A stretch of 64,000 nt of DNA from Collinsella aerofaciens (GCF_028206795.1 NZ_JAQLFJ010000005.1:101525-165524); one strand, 5' to 3'. Positions 28,424 through 36,471 are shown, counted from the stretch's first letter. The notes: generated from the sequence alone by a model not told the origin. Numbers and translations: made by a program.

Positions 28424-29289
28424 GACAGGCCCTCCACATTCAAAAACGGCGAAGGGTCATCATAGTACTTTGACACCAGGCGTTCCATGGTGCCATCGGC
28501 AAGCATTTCTTGATAGGCATGGGTGAGCTTAACGTCAATGCCGCGTGTGTCGTTGAGATCGAAAGCGGTGCCCAACCCAACCTCCAGCAGCGGCTCAGAC
28601 AGAATGCGATACGTCACACCATAGTCTTTTTCGTAAGTAAGCAGCGAGGACTCATGCGCGGCGATGGCATCGACCAGGCCCTCGACGAGCGCCGGGTTCA
28701 GGTACGAGCGGTCCGAAAAGCTGTAGAGCTCCTTGATCTGCGGAACGTTTTCACTGGTACGATTGAGCAGAATCGACTCGGGCTTGGTGGTGGACTGGAC
28801 CGCCACGACCTTACCCTCAAGATCGGCAAGCGTGTAGATATCGCTCTCGGGATCGACCGCGACCACCTGGCGGCTCGCAAGGTACGGGCCGGCCCAGCGA
28901 TATTCGTTTTCGCGGCCCGTCATACTAAAGCTGCCCATGACGCAGTCGAGCTCGCCGCTCGCCAGCAGTTCTTTCTTCTTTTCCCAGTCGATCAGCTGGT
29001 ATTTTGGCTTGTAACCAATGCGGACCAAAGCCTCGGTCAAAATCTCGACATCCAGGCCAACGATATTGCCGTACTCGTCGCTATACACAAACGGCGGATA
29101 GAGGTCGCTGCCGACGTTGAGCGTCTTAAGATTGTCGTCTTTGACCTGCGAGGCGGCCGCGCCTTCTGATGCAGACGCCGCGGCCCCGTCATTCGACCCG
29201 GAACAGCCAGCTATCGCCACGACAAAGGCACTCACCACTGCAAGCGCAACAAACAACGATATGGCGGCCGAGCGACGAGGTCTTTTCAT
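28420..29289 (-). CDS. Solute-binding lipoprotein, SBP_bac_3 family
   Basis: A 289-residue lipoprotein: basic N-terminus (KRPRRS), hydrophobic segment, lipobox IAGC at about residue 28, then a type-3 periplasmic-binding domain (GSDLYPPFVY, NIVGLDVEI, VMGSFSMTGREN, LEGKVVAVQ). No ABC permease is adjacent; instead the gene is coupled to the hybrid kinase, implying a sensory rather than transport role. ATG 29289 is chosen for its lipobox distance and GGAG; the frame extends to 29361. Confidence 0.85.
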   Translation of the reverse strand: MKRPRRSAAISLFVALAVVSAFVVAIAGCSGSNDGAAASASEGAAASQVKDDNLKTLNVGSDLYPPFVYSDEYGNIVGLDVEILTEALVRIGYKPKYQLIDWEKKKELLASGELDCVMGSFSMTGRENEYRWAGPYLASRQVVAVDPESDIYTLADLEGKVVAVQSTTKPESILLNRTSENVPQIKELYSFSDRSYLNPALVEGLVDAIAAHESSLLTYEKDYGVTYRILSEPLLEVGLGTAFDLNDTRGIDVKLTHAYQEMLADGTMERLVSKYYDDPSPFLNVEGLS

Positions 29290-29384
29290 CGAGCTCCAGA
29301 CGTTCCTGTTTACAGACTCAAGAGCAAAGATATTAGCAGACAAAACCGCGCTTGCGCTCAATGGTTACAGATGCTTTACCATAC

Positions 29385-29416
29385 GGGGCCTTCCAGCCAA
29401 TCTGGCAGACGGCCCC
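29385..29416 (-). terminator. Hairpin downstream of the aminotransferase remnant
   Basis: GGGGCC and GGCCCC arms with inner CCAG/CTGG pairing, on the minus strand after the truncated gene's stop. No T run, so weak. Confidence 0.35.
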
Positions 29417-29431
29417 GCATGCAGCGCTCAC

Positions 29432-29620
29432 TTACTGTGCATTAAAAACGTAGCGGTCCAGGCGGTCGCACGCCTCCCTTACACGCGAAAGCGGCAGCGC
29501 CAGATTCACGCGAATGTGGCAGGGCCCGTGGAACGGACGGCCGTCCTGATAACCCACGCCCACACGCGCCCCCTCGTCGAGCAGCCACTGAATATCGCAG
29601 CCATGCTCGCGGCACCACTA
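29432..29620 (-). pseudogene. Truncated MalY/PatB-type aminotransferase C-terminus
   Basis: About 60 codons on the minus strand read REHGCDIQWLLDEGARVGVG, then GRPFHGPCHIRVN and LALPLSRVREACDRL, ending TAA at 29432. This matches the C-terminal end of MalY/PatB cystathionine beta-lyase-like PLP enzymes (pattern A.V....G..F...G..F.R.N.A.P...L.EA..RL). An in-frame TAG lies just upstream, there is no start, and the catalytic domain is absent because trmO begins immediately beyond. Confidence 0.55.
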
Positions 29621-29643
29621 TGGGAATGCGGACAAATGGCCGG

Positions 29644-30381
29644 TTAGTCCTGCGCGTCGTCGACGGCGGTTACCGTCAGCCTGGTTCCGTCAACCGTAAA
29701 CGATATGTCGAGCCCGGCGTAAGCCAAGTGGTACACGCGGTTTGGCTCGTGCTTGCTGCCCGCGCGGCGCGGATCTTGGCGAAGGACCTCTATCAAGCCG
29801 GAGAGCTTTGCGAGCGGGACCATATCCTGCAGCGCATGCGGAAACTCAACGTCGAGCTCTTGCCATGACGCATCTTCAATCCAGCCGCCGGTCGCATCCG
29901 GGTGACAGTCCGCAAACGGAATGTAGGGCTTGATATCGTAGATGGGCGTGCCGTCGCGCAGATCTGCTCCCAGCACATGGATGATGGGGCCGTCGTCGGT
30001 AAGCTCGACACGATCGAGCTTGACGCAGGTAAGACCGATGGGATTGGGGCGAAACGGGCTGCGTGTGGCAAATACGCCCACGCGCTCGGCTCCACCCAAG
30101 CGCGGCGGTCGCACGGTCTTCGACCACTTGGCGTTGGTGCCGGACCTGTCCTGCGTCTTGGCATCGGCGGCGATGTCTTCCGCCGTGCCGCCGGGCGTTC
30201 CGTTTTCAAAGCGCCAGAGCAGCCACAGGTGCGAGAAGGAGTCCAAGCCCTCAACCGCCGCGTTGGAAGCATATTCCGGCTCAAAGACAATGCACCCCTC
30301 AAGATGGGGCGCCAAAAAGCTGTTGCGCGGGATGCCGAACTTCTGCGGCAGGTCGGTATGTATGTGTGCAATAGGTTCCAT
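29644..30381 (-). CDS. trmO: tRNA (t6A37) methyltransferase TrmO
   Basis: A 245-residue TsaA/TrmO-family protein that N6-methylates threonylcarbamoyladenosine 37 in tRNA. Key motifs: GIPRNSFLAPHLEG, LWRFENG, GVFATRSPFRPNPIGLT (family hallmark) and GADLRDGTPIYDIKPYIPFAD. The C-terminal extension (about 180-245) is also typical. Two starts are in frame (30390 and 30381), neither with a strong ribosome site; 30381 begins MEPIAHI, the usual TrmO opening. Confidence 0.88.
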   Translation of the reverse strand: MEPIAHIHTDLPQKFGIPRNSFLAPHLEGCIVFEPEYASNAAVEGLDSFSHLWLLWRFENGTPGGTAEDIAADAKTQDRSGTNAKWSKTVRPPRLGGAERVGVFATRSPFRPNPIGLTCVKLDRVELTDDGPIIHVLGADLRDGTPIYDIKPYIPFADCHPDATGGWIEDASWQELDVEFPHALQDMVPLAKLSGLIEVLRQDPRRAGSKHEPNRVYHLAYAGLDISFTVDGTRLTVTAVDDAQD

Positions 30382-30521
30382 GCCGGTCATTGTACGGCAT
30401 GAGGGCATGGACGCTGCGTGCAATCCCCCACCACGACCGCCCTTTTTGCAACTAACGGTTGCTTGGAAGGGCATCGGCCGCCGCGTATGCTTAAAGCCGC
30501 AAGCAGCAGAAAGGAGCTATC

Positions 30522-31349
30522 ATGGCCTTTGCAGAAAAACTCATCGCCGTCCGTCGTGCCAACAGCCTCACCCAAGAGCAGCTCGCCGCCAAGCTCTATG
30601 TCACGCGCCAGGCCGTGAGCCGCTGGGAGCGCGGCGAAGTCACCCCGGGCATCGACATGATGAAACTCATTGCCGCCGTAACCGGAGAGCCGCTGTCCCA
30701 CTTGCTCGAAATGCCTGAGCACTATTGCCAGAGCTGCGGCATGATACTCACGCCCGATGACTGCGGCACCAATGCCGCGGGCGCCAGGACCGATCATTAC
30801 TGCAAGTGGTGCTACGACCGCGGCAAGTACACCTATGAGACCACGATGGAGGCAATGATCGAAGATTGTGCCCCGCGGCTGGCACAAAGCACCGGCATGT
30901 CGCTCGATGAAGCCGTCTCGCTCATGGGCGCCGTGCTGCCGCAACTGGAGCGCTGGCGCTCCGTGCACGAAAACGAGGACCGCTACGGTGCCGAGGCGCG
31001 GGCGCGCTATGGCGATGAGGCTATCGATACGGCAAACGAAGCGCTGTTGGACATGGACCCCGAAACCTGGAACGACATGAAAGAACTCGAGCGCGCGATT
31101 TTAGGCCAGCTCTCGATTGCCATGGACGACGGCGATCCAAAGAGTAACGAAGCCCGCAAGCTTGTCGCAATGCACCGCCGATGGGTTGGCCTTAACTGGG
31201 GACACGAGCCCCAGGACGAAGCATACCTGGGCCTCGCCAATGGTTATCTTGCCGACCAGCGCTTTGTTGACTACTACGACAAGCCCTGCGGCACCGGAGC
31301 CACGGCGTTTCTGGTACAGGCAATCGAGTCGTCGTTGACGCGTGCATAG
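30522..31349 (+). CDS. XRE-type HTH + zinc-ribbon + TipAS-like regulator
   Basis: A 275-residue protein in three parts. Residues about 5-60 are an XRE helix-turn-helix (LTQEQLAAKLYVTRQAVSRW). About 68-105 is a zinc-binding module (YCQSCGMIL...YCKWCYDRG). About 140-275 resembles TipAS, the antibiotic-binding domain of MerR-type TipA (EDRYGAEARARYGDEA, MHRRWVGLNWG). Known TipA pairs TipAS with a MerR head; here the head is XRE, which is unusual. TipAS binds thiopeptides in its known examples, so drug sensing is inferred. AAAGGAG precedes ATG. Monocistronic. Confidence 0.8.
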   Translation: MAFAEKLIAVRRANSLTQEQLAAKLYVTRQAVSRWERGEVTPGIDMMKLIAAVTGEPLSHLLEMPEHYCQSCGMILTPDDCGTNAAGARTDHYCKWCYDRGKYTYETTMEAMIEDCAPRLAQSTGMSLDEAVSLMGAVLPQLERWRSVHENEDRYGAEARARYGDEAIDTANEALLDMDPETWNDMKELERAILGQLSIAMDDGDPKSNEARKLVAMHRRWVGLNWGHEPQDEAYLGLANGYLADQRFVDYYDKPCGTGATAFLVQAIESSLTRA

Positions 31350-31400
31350 ACCGCGGCGGCTTTGGGTATTTCAATCGAAACCTCAACCGATTGGAGACCT

Positions 31401-31646
31401 ATGGCTACTGATCACGAGCTCGCGCTCTACGTTATGACCGGCTGCCCGTATTGCATAAAGGTCAAGCGCTTCCTGGCCGATAACGGCGTGACCATCCCCG
31501 AGCGTAATATCTCGACCGATTCCGATGCCGAGCAGACGCTCATCGCCGTCGGCGGAAAGCGCCAAGTTCCCTGCCTGTTCATTGACGGCACGCCACTCTA
31601 CGAGTCGGGCGACATCATCGCGTGGATACAGAAGAACCTGCTCTAG
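31401..31646 (+). CDS. Glutaredoxin
   Basis: An 81-residue thioredoxin-fold protein with the CPYC dithiol centre (MTGCPYCIKVKRFL) and the RQVPCLFIDG cis-proline region. It reduces disulfides or glutathione-like mixed disulfides; the low-molecular-weight thiol partner in this lineage is uncertain. TTGGAG precedes ATG 31401; an upstream in-frame start at 31362 lacks a site. Confidence 0.85.
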   Translation: MATDHELALYVMTGCPYCIKVKRFLADNGVTIPERNISTDSDAEQTLIAVGGKRQVPCLFIDGTPLYESGDIIAWIQKNLL

Positions 31647-31689
31647 TCCGCGCGCCGCGGTCGGCCGGCCCCAACGCACAAACCCATAC

Positions 31690-31762
31690 GAACCAAACAT
31701 GTACGCCAGCATCCAAAGTCGACATTTTCCGACATCTTTGGATGCTGACGTACAGCTATTTG
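31690..31762. repeat. Palindromic repeat, GTACGCCAGCATCC type, left copy
   Basis: GTACGCCAGCATCCAAAG (31701-31718) pairs with CTTTGGATGCTGACGTAC (31736-31753) with one mismatch, preceded by GAACCAAACAT and followed by AGCTATTTG. The copy at 33961 shares the flanks, arms and loop. The two bracket a 2.2-kb accessory segment. Confidence 0.75.
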
Positions 31763-31770
31763 TGGGCAAT

Positions 31771-31818
31771 CGTTGGGGACGTTCTTAAATGACTAGTCGT
31801 TAAAGAACGTCCCCAACG
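31771..31818. repeat. GTCCC-core palindrome, ACTAGT type, second copy
   Basis: Near-perfect 19-bp arms (CGTTGGGGACGTTCTTAAA) around TGACTAGTCG; same family as 22690. Confidence 0.7.
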
Positions 31819-31856
31819 ACTAGTATCGATTTAATAGAACATACGTTTGCTTTTTA

Positions 31857-31865
31857 TGCTATACT
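31857..31865 (+). promoter_or_regulatory. Extended -10 promoter of the T-box-like leader
   Basis: TGCTATACT, an extended -10 (TG, one base, TATACT). No convincing -35. It would start transcription near 31872, giving a leader of about 195 bases. Confidence 0.5.
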
Positions 31866-31871
31866 CGCCTC

Positions 31872-32060
31872 AAGGCATGAGAATGGTCGAGAGTTCCCGC
31901 GGAGGTCCCCAATGACACGCTGGAGCGAGCCCGGTAAGTAAGATCGGTGGTTACCGCACTCGTCCATCTCAGACAGGCTGCGCTCCTGTTCGTCGTCGCC
32001 GTCAAAGAACGACACTCACAACCAAACGTTTCCGTTATCCGTGAGCCACACAGGAGTGCA
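31872..32060 (+). promoter_or_regulatory. T-box-like leader before a non-synthetase gene
   Basis: GGTGGTTACCGC then CTCGTCC (31946-31965) is the T-box core; AGAT...GG before the TGGT bulge pairs with CC...ATCT after it (31941-31969). GAGCGAGCCCGG upstream resembles the conserved stem-I base of actinobacterial T-boxes. Further on, CTCCTGT (31983-31989) is fully complementary to the ribosome site ACAGGAG (32050-32056) and can alternatively pair with ACAGG (31973-31977), a plausible translational switch. The specifier codon is not certain; AUG at 31912 is one candidate. The following gene is no tRNA synthetase or amino-acid gene that I recognise. Confidence 0.6.
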
Positions 32061-32065
32061 TCGTT

Positions 32066-33352
32066 ATGGCAAAAAAGATTCCAACCTTTACGTCCGACAC
32101 CGTATCAAGCGCCTGCTCAGATATCAGCAAGATCGTTGAAGCCAAGAGTCTCAATCAAAAGAGACTCGATCATGAGACTTCGTTAGAGGGGGCGTTGCTC
32201 ATTGGGCGCCGCCTCGAACAAGAGACTGCCGGATACCCCATTACTAATCTCAAAGGACTGCTCTCCCCCGTCGGCGGCCATCTACACAAGCACTATGGCC
32301 CCCGTCTAGGACAATCCTATCTCGCACGCTGCATTAAGTTCGCTCGCGCCGTTCCCAAATACGCACCTTTTCGATCAGAGCTTGACCTAGCCCACTATGA
32401 GGCACTCGCTCGCGTCACAAACGAGTACCTGCGTCTTGAGCTCATGAACGTCGCGGCCGACAACAGGTGGCCCTCATCGCACATCGCGCTTCACGCCAGA
32501 TACCAGAATCCACAAGATGCTCCAAGCAACAGAGAATTCCACGAGCTCACAGCGAACCAGGAAGTTTGGCGCTTTGCCCGCGCTTATACAGATGCCTGCG
32601 GAATCATTTCGCTCGAGAAGTTTGTTGAGCTTTACAATTCTTGCGCTCCCGAACCAGTCTCGATATTCGAAGTAAATGAAACTATTTGGAAAATCAAAGA
32701 GGAGTCGGGGCGCATCGACAACCCCTGCATACTTTCCAAGGACGGAGAGCTGTACCTCATAGCGCCGGAACTAGACGACACGGTCGAAAATAACCCTTAT
32801 TACTACGACGACTACGGATATTCCTATCGAAGATACGAACGCCATAGCGAGTACACCCAGGAAATGCGCTCGTTACGCGAGCGACGTGTTCAGAGCAGGA
32901 GGGCGGCCATATTCACTGGCCATAAGCAGCATCCAATCGAAAAACTAGACTATGAGGACATCGTCTGTGGATATGCCAGCTACACACAATCTGTTAATAA
33001 TCTCAAATTGTATATCTTGAATGATTCCAAGCTGGGTGCCGCAAGCCTTCACGCAAGAGAGGACGAGTTCGATTTCATCATGGCAAAGCTCTTGCGTTCT
33101 ATTGGTCTCAACGGCATGCCGACAGCACAACAAACAACCGAAGATGCCGAATTTTTATTGATCGTCGTACGACCCGATTTTTACAAACAAGCGGAGATAA
33201 ACAAGGTCTCCAAGCTCCTCGCAATAGTCTATGAAAACACTCCCCTCTGGGAGTTCAACGGACGCTCATACACCGAGCTAAAGAGTGAAAAAACGCTAGA
33301 GCCTCCGGTGCCAACTTTGCAACGAACAGTCCAACCAAAACAGGCTGCTTAA
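32066..33352 (+). CDS. Unknown 428-residue cytoplasmic protein
   Basis: No signal peptide or membrane span. The N-terminal 110 residues are helical and faintly resemble YhcG/DUF1016-N (HKHYGPRLGQSYLARCIKFARAVPKY); the middle has YTDACGIISLEKFVELYN and a Tyr-rich acidic loop (NNPYYYDDYGY). I do not recognise a family. Codon use is more A/T-rich than neighbours, which with the flanking repeats suggests transfer. The ribosome site AGGAG is 9 bases ahead and may be masked by the T-box-like leader. A toxin-antitoxin-like pair follows 57 bases later. Confidence 0.7.
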   Translation: MAKKIPTFTSDTVSSACSDISKIVEAKSLNQKRLDHETSLEGALLIGRRLEQETAGYPITNLKGLLSPVGGHLHKHYGPRLGQSYLARCIKFARAVPKYAPFRSELDLAHYEALARVTNEYLRLELMNVAADNRWPSSHIALHARYQNPQDAPSNREFHELTANQEVWRFARAYTDACGIISLEKFVELYNSCAPEPVSIFEVNETIWKIKEESGRIDNPCILSKDGELYLIAPELDDTVENNPYYYDDYGYSYRRYERHSEYTQEMRSLRERRVQSRRAAIFTGHKQHPIEKLDYEDIVCGYASYTQSVNNLKLYILNDSKLGAASLHAREDEFDFIMAKLLRSIGLNGMPTAQQTTEDAEFLLIVVRPDFYKQAEINKVSKLLAIVYENTPLWEFNGRSYTELKSEKTLEPPVPTLQRTVQPKQAA

Positions 33353-33409
33353 CCTAATTAACTGCTTGTATTTTTGTCTACAAAACTGTATACATAAAGA
33401 GAGGTCCAT

Positions 33410-33676
33410 ATGGAGCTCATCGCAATCCACCCCCATGCCCTCAAACACGGGCTGACAGAGACGGATATTATATGCGCCTGGAACTCCGCTTTTGCATGGT
33501 TCAGGCGTGATCTTGAAAATGGAGGCATCGATTACGTTCTCGTTGGACTTGATGGAAGAAGCCGCCTCATGGAGCTCATTGCTCGATGTTGCCCCGACCG
33601 AGATGGTTACATCATTTATCACGCCCTTGTCCCTCCTACGCGCAAGGTGCTCAGGGAAATCGGAATCGATCGATAG
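33410..33676 (+). CDS. Putative small toxin of a type II toxin-antitoxin pair
   Basis: An 88-residue protein opening ELIAIHPHALKHGLTETDI, with GLDGRSRLMELIA and IIYHALVPPTRK later. The HAxKHGLT...AW...GxD..G..LEL...HA arrangement is shared by small BrnT/RelE-like actinobacterial proteins encoded just before ribbon-helix-helix partners. Toxicity is inferred only from that layout. GAGAGG precedes ATG 33410. The partner begins 8 bases after the stop. Confidence 0.55.
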   Translation: MELIAIHPHALKHGLTETDIICAWNSAFAWFRRDLENGGIDYVLVGLDGRSRLMELIARCCPDRDGYIIYHALVPPTRKVLREIGIDR

Positions 33677-33684
33677 GAGGCGCT

Positions 33685-33951
33685 ATGGACGCTAAACAGC
33701 TCGAAAAGATGATGGGGTTTGCTCCCGGTGAGCTAGAAAAAGCCGCAGCGGCATACGAAAAAGATGAGTGGCCGAAGGGCCACACCGTCAAGTTGGGAAG
33801 GCCGCCGATTTCCGATGAACCAAGCGTTGTTTTATCGGCACGTGTGGGCGAATCGGTTCTTGAAGCATTTGACGCAAAGGCAAAGCGCCATGGGCAAACG
33901 CGCACGGAGCGACTCAGGGAACTCATTACACTCGATGCAATGATTGCCTAG
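33685..33951 (+). CDS. Ribbon-helix-helix antitoxin-like protein
   Basis: An 88-residue protein. The C-terminus (SVVLSARVGESVLEAFDAKA, then GQTRTERLRELI) is a CopG/Arc-type ribbon-helix-helix, DNA-binding and dimerising; the N-terminal half would contact the toxin. Strong ribosome site ATAGGAGG overlaps the toxin stop. Pairing and spacing support a toxin-first TA operon. Confidence 0.65.
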   Translation: MDAKQLEKMMGFAPGELEKAAAAYEKDEWPKGHTVKLGRPPISDEPSVVLSARVGESVLEAFDAKAKRHGQTRTERLRELITLDAMIA

Positions 33952-33960
33952 TCCCCTGCC

Positions 33961-34033
33961 GAACCAAACATGTACGTCAGCATCCAAAAACGATATTTTT
34001 CGACATCCTTGGATGCTGGCGTACAGTTTTTTG
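33961..34033. repeat. Palindromic repeat, GTACGYCAGCATCC type, right copy
   Basis: Same unit and same orientation as 31690-31762: GAACCAAACATGTACGTCAG, ATCCAAAAACGATATTTTTCG, then CTTGGATGCTGGCGTAC. It closes the accessory segment on the right. Confidence 0.75.
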
Positions 34034-34082
34034 CATGGGTCCGGCACAGGCGATCCGTTCTTCTCCGTCCCCAAGGGATCAT

Positions 34083-35042
34083 TTAGCCACAAAAGCGGGC
34101 GATGGGCGCAAGCTGCTGCTCGCGAAAGACACGGTCGACAGCAGCACGGTATTCATCGACCTTTTTGGTCTTGCGTACGAGTTTGTGAACGGTCGCGGGA
34201 TCGGCGAAGGCGCATTTGGCGTAGAACCACCACTCCTTCATGCGAAAGACCGCGTTGCCCCCAATCTCGTCCGCATAGGCCGCAAACAGCATGTCATGGA
34301 AGCGTTGCAGCTCAGCGGCGGTAGCGGCAGGGTCGCCCTTAACCATGCGAGCCAGCGCGGGATTCGCAAGCAAGCCGCGCCCCAACATTACGTGGCGTGT
34401 TCCGGGATAGGCCTTCACCAGCGCATCCATGTCCTCAGGATCAAAGATGTCGCCGTTATAGGCCACGGGGAACGGCGCCCGTTCCAGCGTCTCGCCGTAA
34501 AACTCTTTGCGCGGTGAGCCCGTATAACGGTCCTTTTGCACGCGCGGATGCACGATCAACTCCGCCAGCGGCATTCGGCAATAGAGGTCGAGCACGCGCT
34601 CGTACTCGTCATCGCATTCGAGCCCCAGTCTGGTCTTGACCGACACCGGCAAGGGCGAGCGTTCGCACACGTCGCTCAAGAACACCTCGAGCTCATCCAG
34701 ATTGCGCAGAAAGCCCGAGCCCTTCCCCTTGGCGACAACCGTGCCCGAGGGGCAGCCAAGGTTGAGATTGACCTCGTGATAACCCATGTCGGCGAGCACC
34801 TGCGCCGCCCACACAAACTCATCCGCATTCTTGGACATCAGCTGAGGCACTACGTTAAGCCCCTGGTTATTGGCGGGATCGACCTCTTTAAACGCTTTGC
34901 CGCCAAAGCGGTTGCCTACCCGTGGCGGCGGCAAAAACGGCGTGTAATAACAATCGAGTGCGCCAAAACACTCCGCGTGCACGCGACGGAACACATGCCC
35001 GGTAATCCCCTCCATAGGGGCCAGCGATAAATACATCGACAT
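34083..35042 (-). CDS. tRNA-dihydrouridine synthase
   Basis: A 319-residue FMN TIM-barrel enzyme reducing uridines in tRNA. Hallmarks: LAPMEGITGHVFR at the start, VPQLM, NLGCPSG with the catalytic Cys (about residue 98), VKTRLG, VHPRVQ, YNGDI and MLGRGLLANP. It is shorter than DusB and closest in look to DusC/Dus-like enzymes; the tRNA position is not assigned. Two ATGs two codons apart (35042, 35036) are possible. A 33-bp palindrome lies immediately upstream. Confidence 0.88.
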   Translation of the reverse strand: MSMYLSLAPMEGITGHVFRRVHAECFGALDCYYTPFLPPPRVGNRFGGKAFKEVDPANNQGLNVVPQLMSKNADEFVWAAQVLADMGYHEVNLNLGCPSGTVVAKGKGSGFLRNLDELEVFLSDVCERSPLPVSVKTRLGLECDDEYERVLDLYCRMPLAELIVHPRVQKDRYTGSPRKEFYGETLERAPFPVAYNGDIFDPEDMDALVKAYPGTRHVMLGRGLLANPALARMVKGDPAATAAELQRFHDMLFAAYADEIGGNAVFRMKEWWFYAKCAFADPATVHKLVRKTKKVDEYRAAVDRVFREQQLAPIARFCG

Positions 35043-35055
35043 CCATTCTCACATC

Positions 35056-35088
35056 AATGTGACAAAGGGACTGTCCCTTTGTCACATT
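35056..35088. repeat. 33-bp GTCCC palindrome, copy A
   Basis: Perfect 16-bp arms AATGTGACAAAGGGAC and complement around a single T, just upstream of the dus start. An identical 33-bp copy lies at 36472. Confidence 0.85.
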
Positions 35089-35294
35089 TGCAAATCATCA
35101 TTCGGCTGTTTATTTTGGCACACATACGTATCGGGCGGCATCATCGCGTGGGCACAGGAGCAGCCGCTCTAAACCAGGGCTGCCGTGGCACTTTTGCCGT
35201 ATGACCATGCGCTCATCGATGGCGGGATTCTCTATACTGAGTCACATATGACGGCATCGCGCCACAACGACCGCCACGACACCAAGGACCAGCC

Positions 35295-36428
35295 ATGGCA
35301 ACACTTTCCGAACAAGAACGCAAGCGTATCCAGCGATATTGCATCTGCCCCAAGGTTGCCGGTACGGCGCTTGCCATGGCGTTTGTGCTGCCATTTTTGA
35401 TCATTCCCTTCGAAATGATTGACGATATCGTCTTCCATCACGAAGGCTTCCAAGAAACGGGCATGATAGCCGCCCTGGTGCTCACCGCCGTCGAGCTCGT
35501 CATCTTCTGCTATTGCGCGCTCGCGCCGCGCTTTGGCATGCGCGGCAAGCAGTGGAAAGAAATGCAGCGCCGACTCGCCGTCGAGCAGTCCGAGAAAGAC
35601 CGCTCGGCACAAATCGCGGGCGTTATTGGCACGCAGGCCGCCGCGCGCCTACTCAAGAACAGCGACAACGAGACCGCGCGCAACCTGGGCGGCGCGGCAG
35701 AAGTCGCCGCTGCCGTTGGCGCCGTCGCCACTGCAGCTGACGTGCTTACTGAGAGCTTCGCTAACGCAAAGGCCATGGCAGAGGCCTGCGGCGTGCCTAT
35801 CCCCCGTGCAAAAAAGTGGATCGTCGCGCTTGTGGCACTGCCCCTCGCAATCGTGTGCGGTGCCTATATCCCGCAGCTGGCGCAGGGAAACATCGAGATG
35901 CAACAGAACGCCGCGGCCGCGGCCGAGCAGATCGCCATCGCCCGCAAGGCATTAGAGCCCGCATGCGAGCACGTGTCCGCCGATGACCCCTACGAGCGAT
36001 ATCAAGATTACGGCTATCATGTCCGCGGCTATCTGCACGAAGGCGACTCCGACGCCCAGAAGACCTATACGTATCTGGACTTTGACAACAAGGGGACGCT
36101 CAAGGAAGTGAGCTACGCGGCAGAGGTCGACCCCAGCGCGAGCCTCGAGGATAACCTTGCCCGCATCGAACACGAGCTTGACGAGCTTTCCTCTGCCGTT
36201 CAAACCGTTGACGTCAAGACGGTGAGCCCCGAGCTCTTGGCACCGCAGAAACTCCCCGAAGAGTTTAGGCAGGCATTTTTGAACGGCTCACTCTACGAGA
36301 GAATCTCTATCAGGACGAGTGACGACCTCATCAAAACGTATTACTCGTTTGATACGGATCCCGAGGACGAGTTTGACGAGTACACCCATCCAAGCGTCCG
36401 TATTACGCTGATGGGCAAAACAAACTAG
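35295..36428 (+). CDS. Unknown membrane-anchored protein with extracytoplasmic tail
   Basis: A 377-residue protein with two early spans (about residues 20-42 and 55-76), an Ala-rich helical cytoplasmic stretch (about 80-170), a third span (KKWIVALVALPLAIVCGAYI, about 173-195), and then a 180-residue charged domain with DPYERYQDYGYHVRGYL. No family recognised. AAGGA precedes ATG. It ends in a strong terminator and sits between two identical palindromes. Confidence 0.65.
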   Translation: MATLSEQERKRIQRYCICPKVAGTALAMAFVLPFLIIPFEMIDDIVFHHEGFQETGMIAALVLTAVELVIFCYCALAPRFGMRGKQWKEMQRRLAVEQSEKDRSAQIAGVIGTQAAARLLKNSDNETARNLGGAAEVAAAVGAVATAADVLTESFANAKAMAEACGVPIPRAKKWIVALVALPLAIVCGAYIPQLAQGNIEMQQNAAAAAEQIAIARKALEPACEHVSADDPYERYQDYGYHVRGYLHEGDSDAQKTYTYLDFDNKGTLKEVSYAAEVDPSASLEDNLARIEHELDELSSAVQTVDVKTVSPELLAPQKLPEEFRQAFLNGSLYERISIRTSDDLIKTYYSFDTDPEDEFDEYTHPSVRITLMGKTN

Positions 36429-36466
36429 AAGGCGCGGGAAGGGGCCACCCCCTTCCCGCGCCTTTT
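36429..36466 (+). terminator. Rho-independent terminator
   Basis: AAGGCGCGGGAAGGGG, loop CCAC, CCCCTTCCCGCGCCTTTT: a perfect 16-bp stem with T run directly after the stop codon. Confidence 0.9.
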
Positions 36467-36471
36467 CATCC

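Noticed and set aside
31913..31942. Nine-codon leader peptide ORF (MTRWSEPGK)
   Set aside because: GGAGG precedes it, but the bases belong to the T-box-like stem region and the peptide has no run of regulatory codons.
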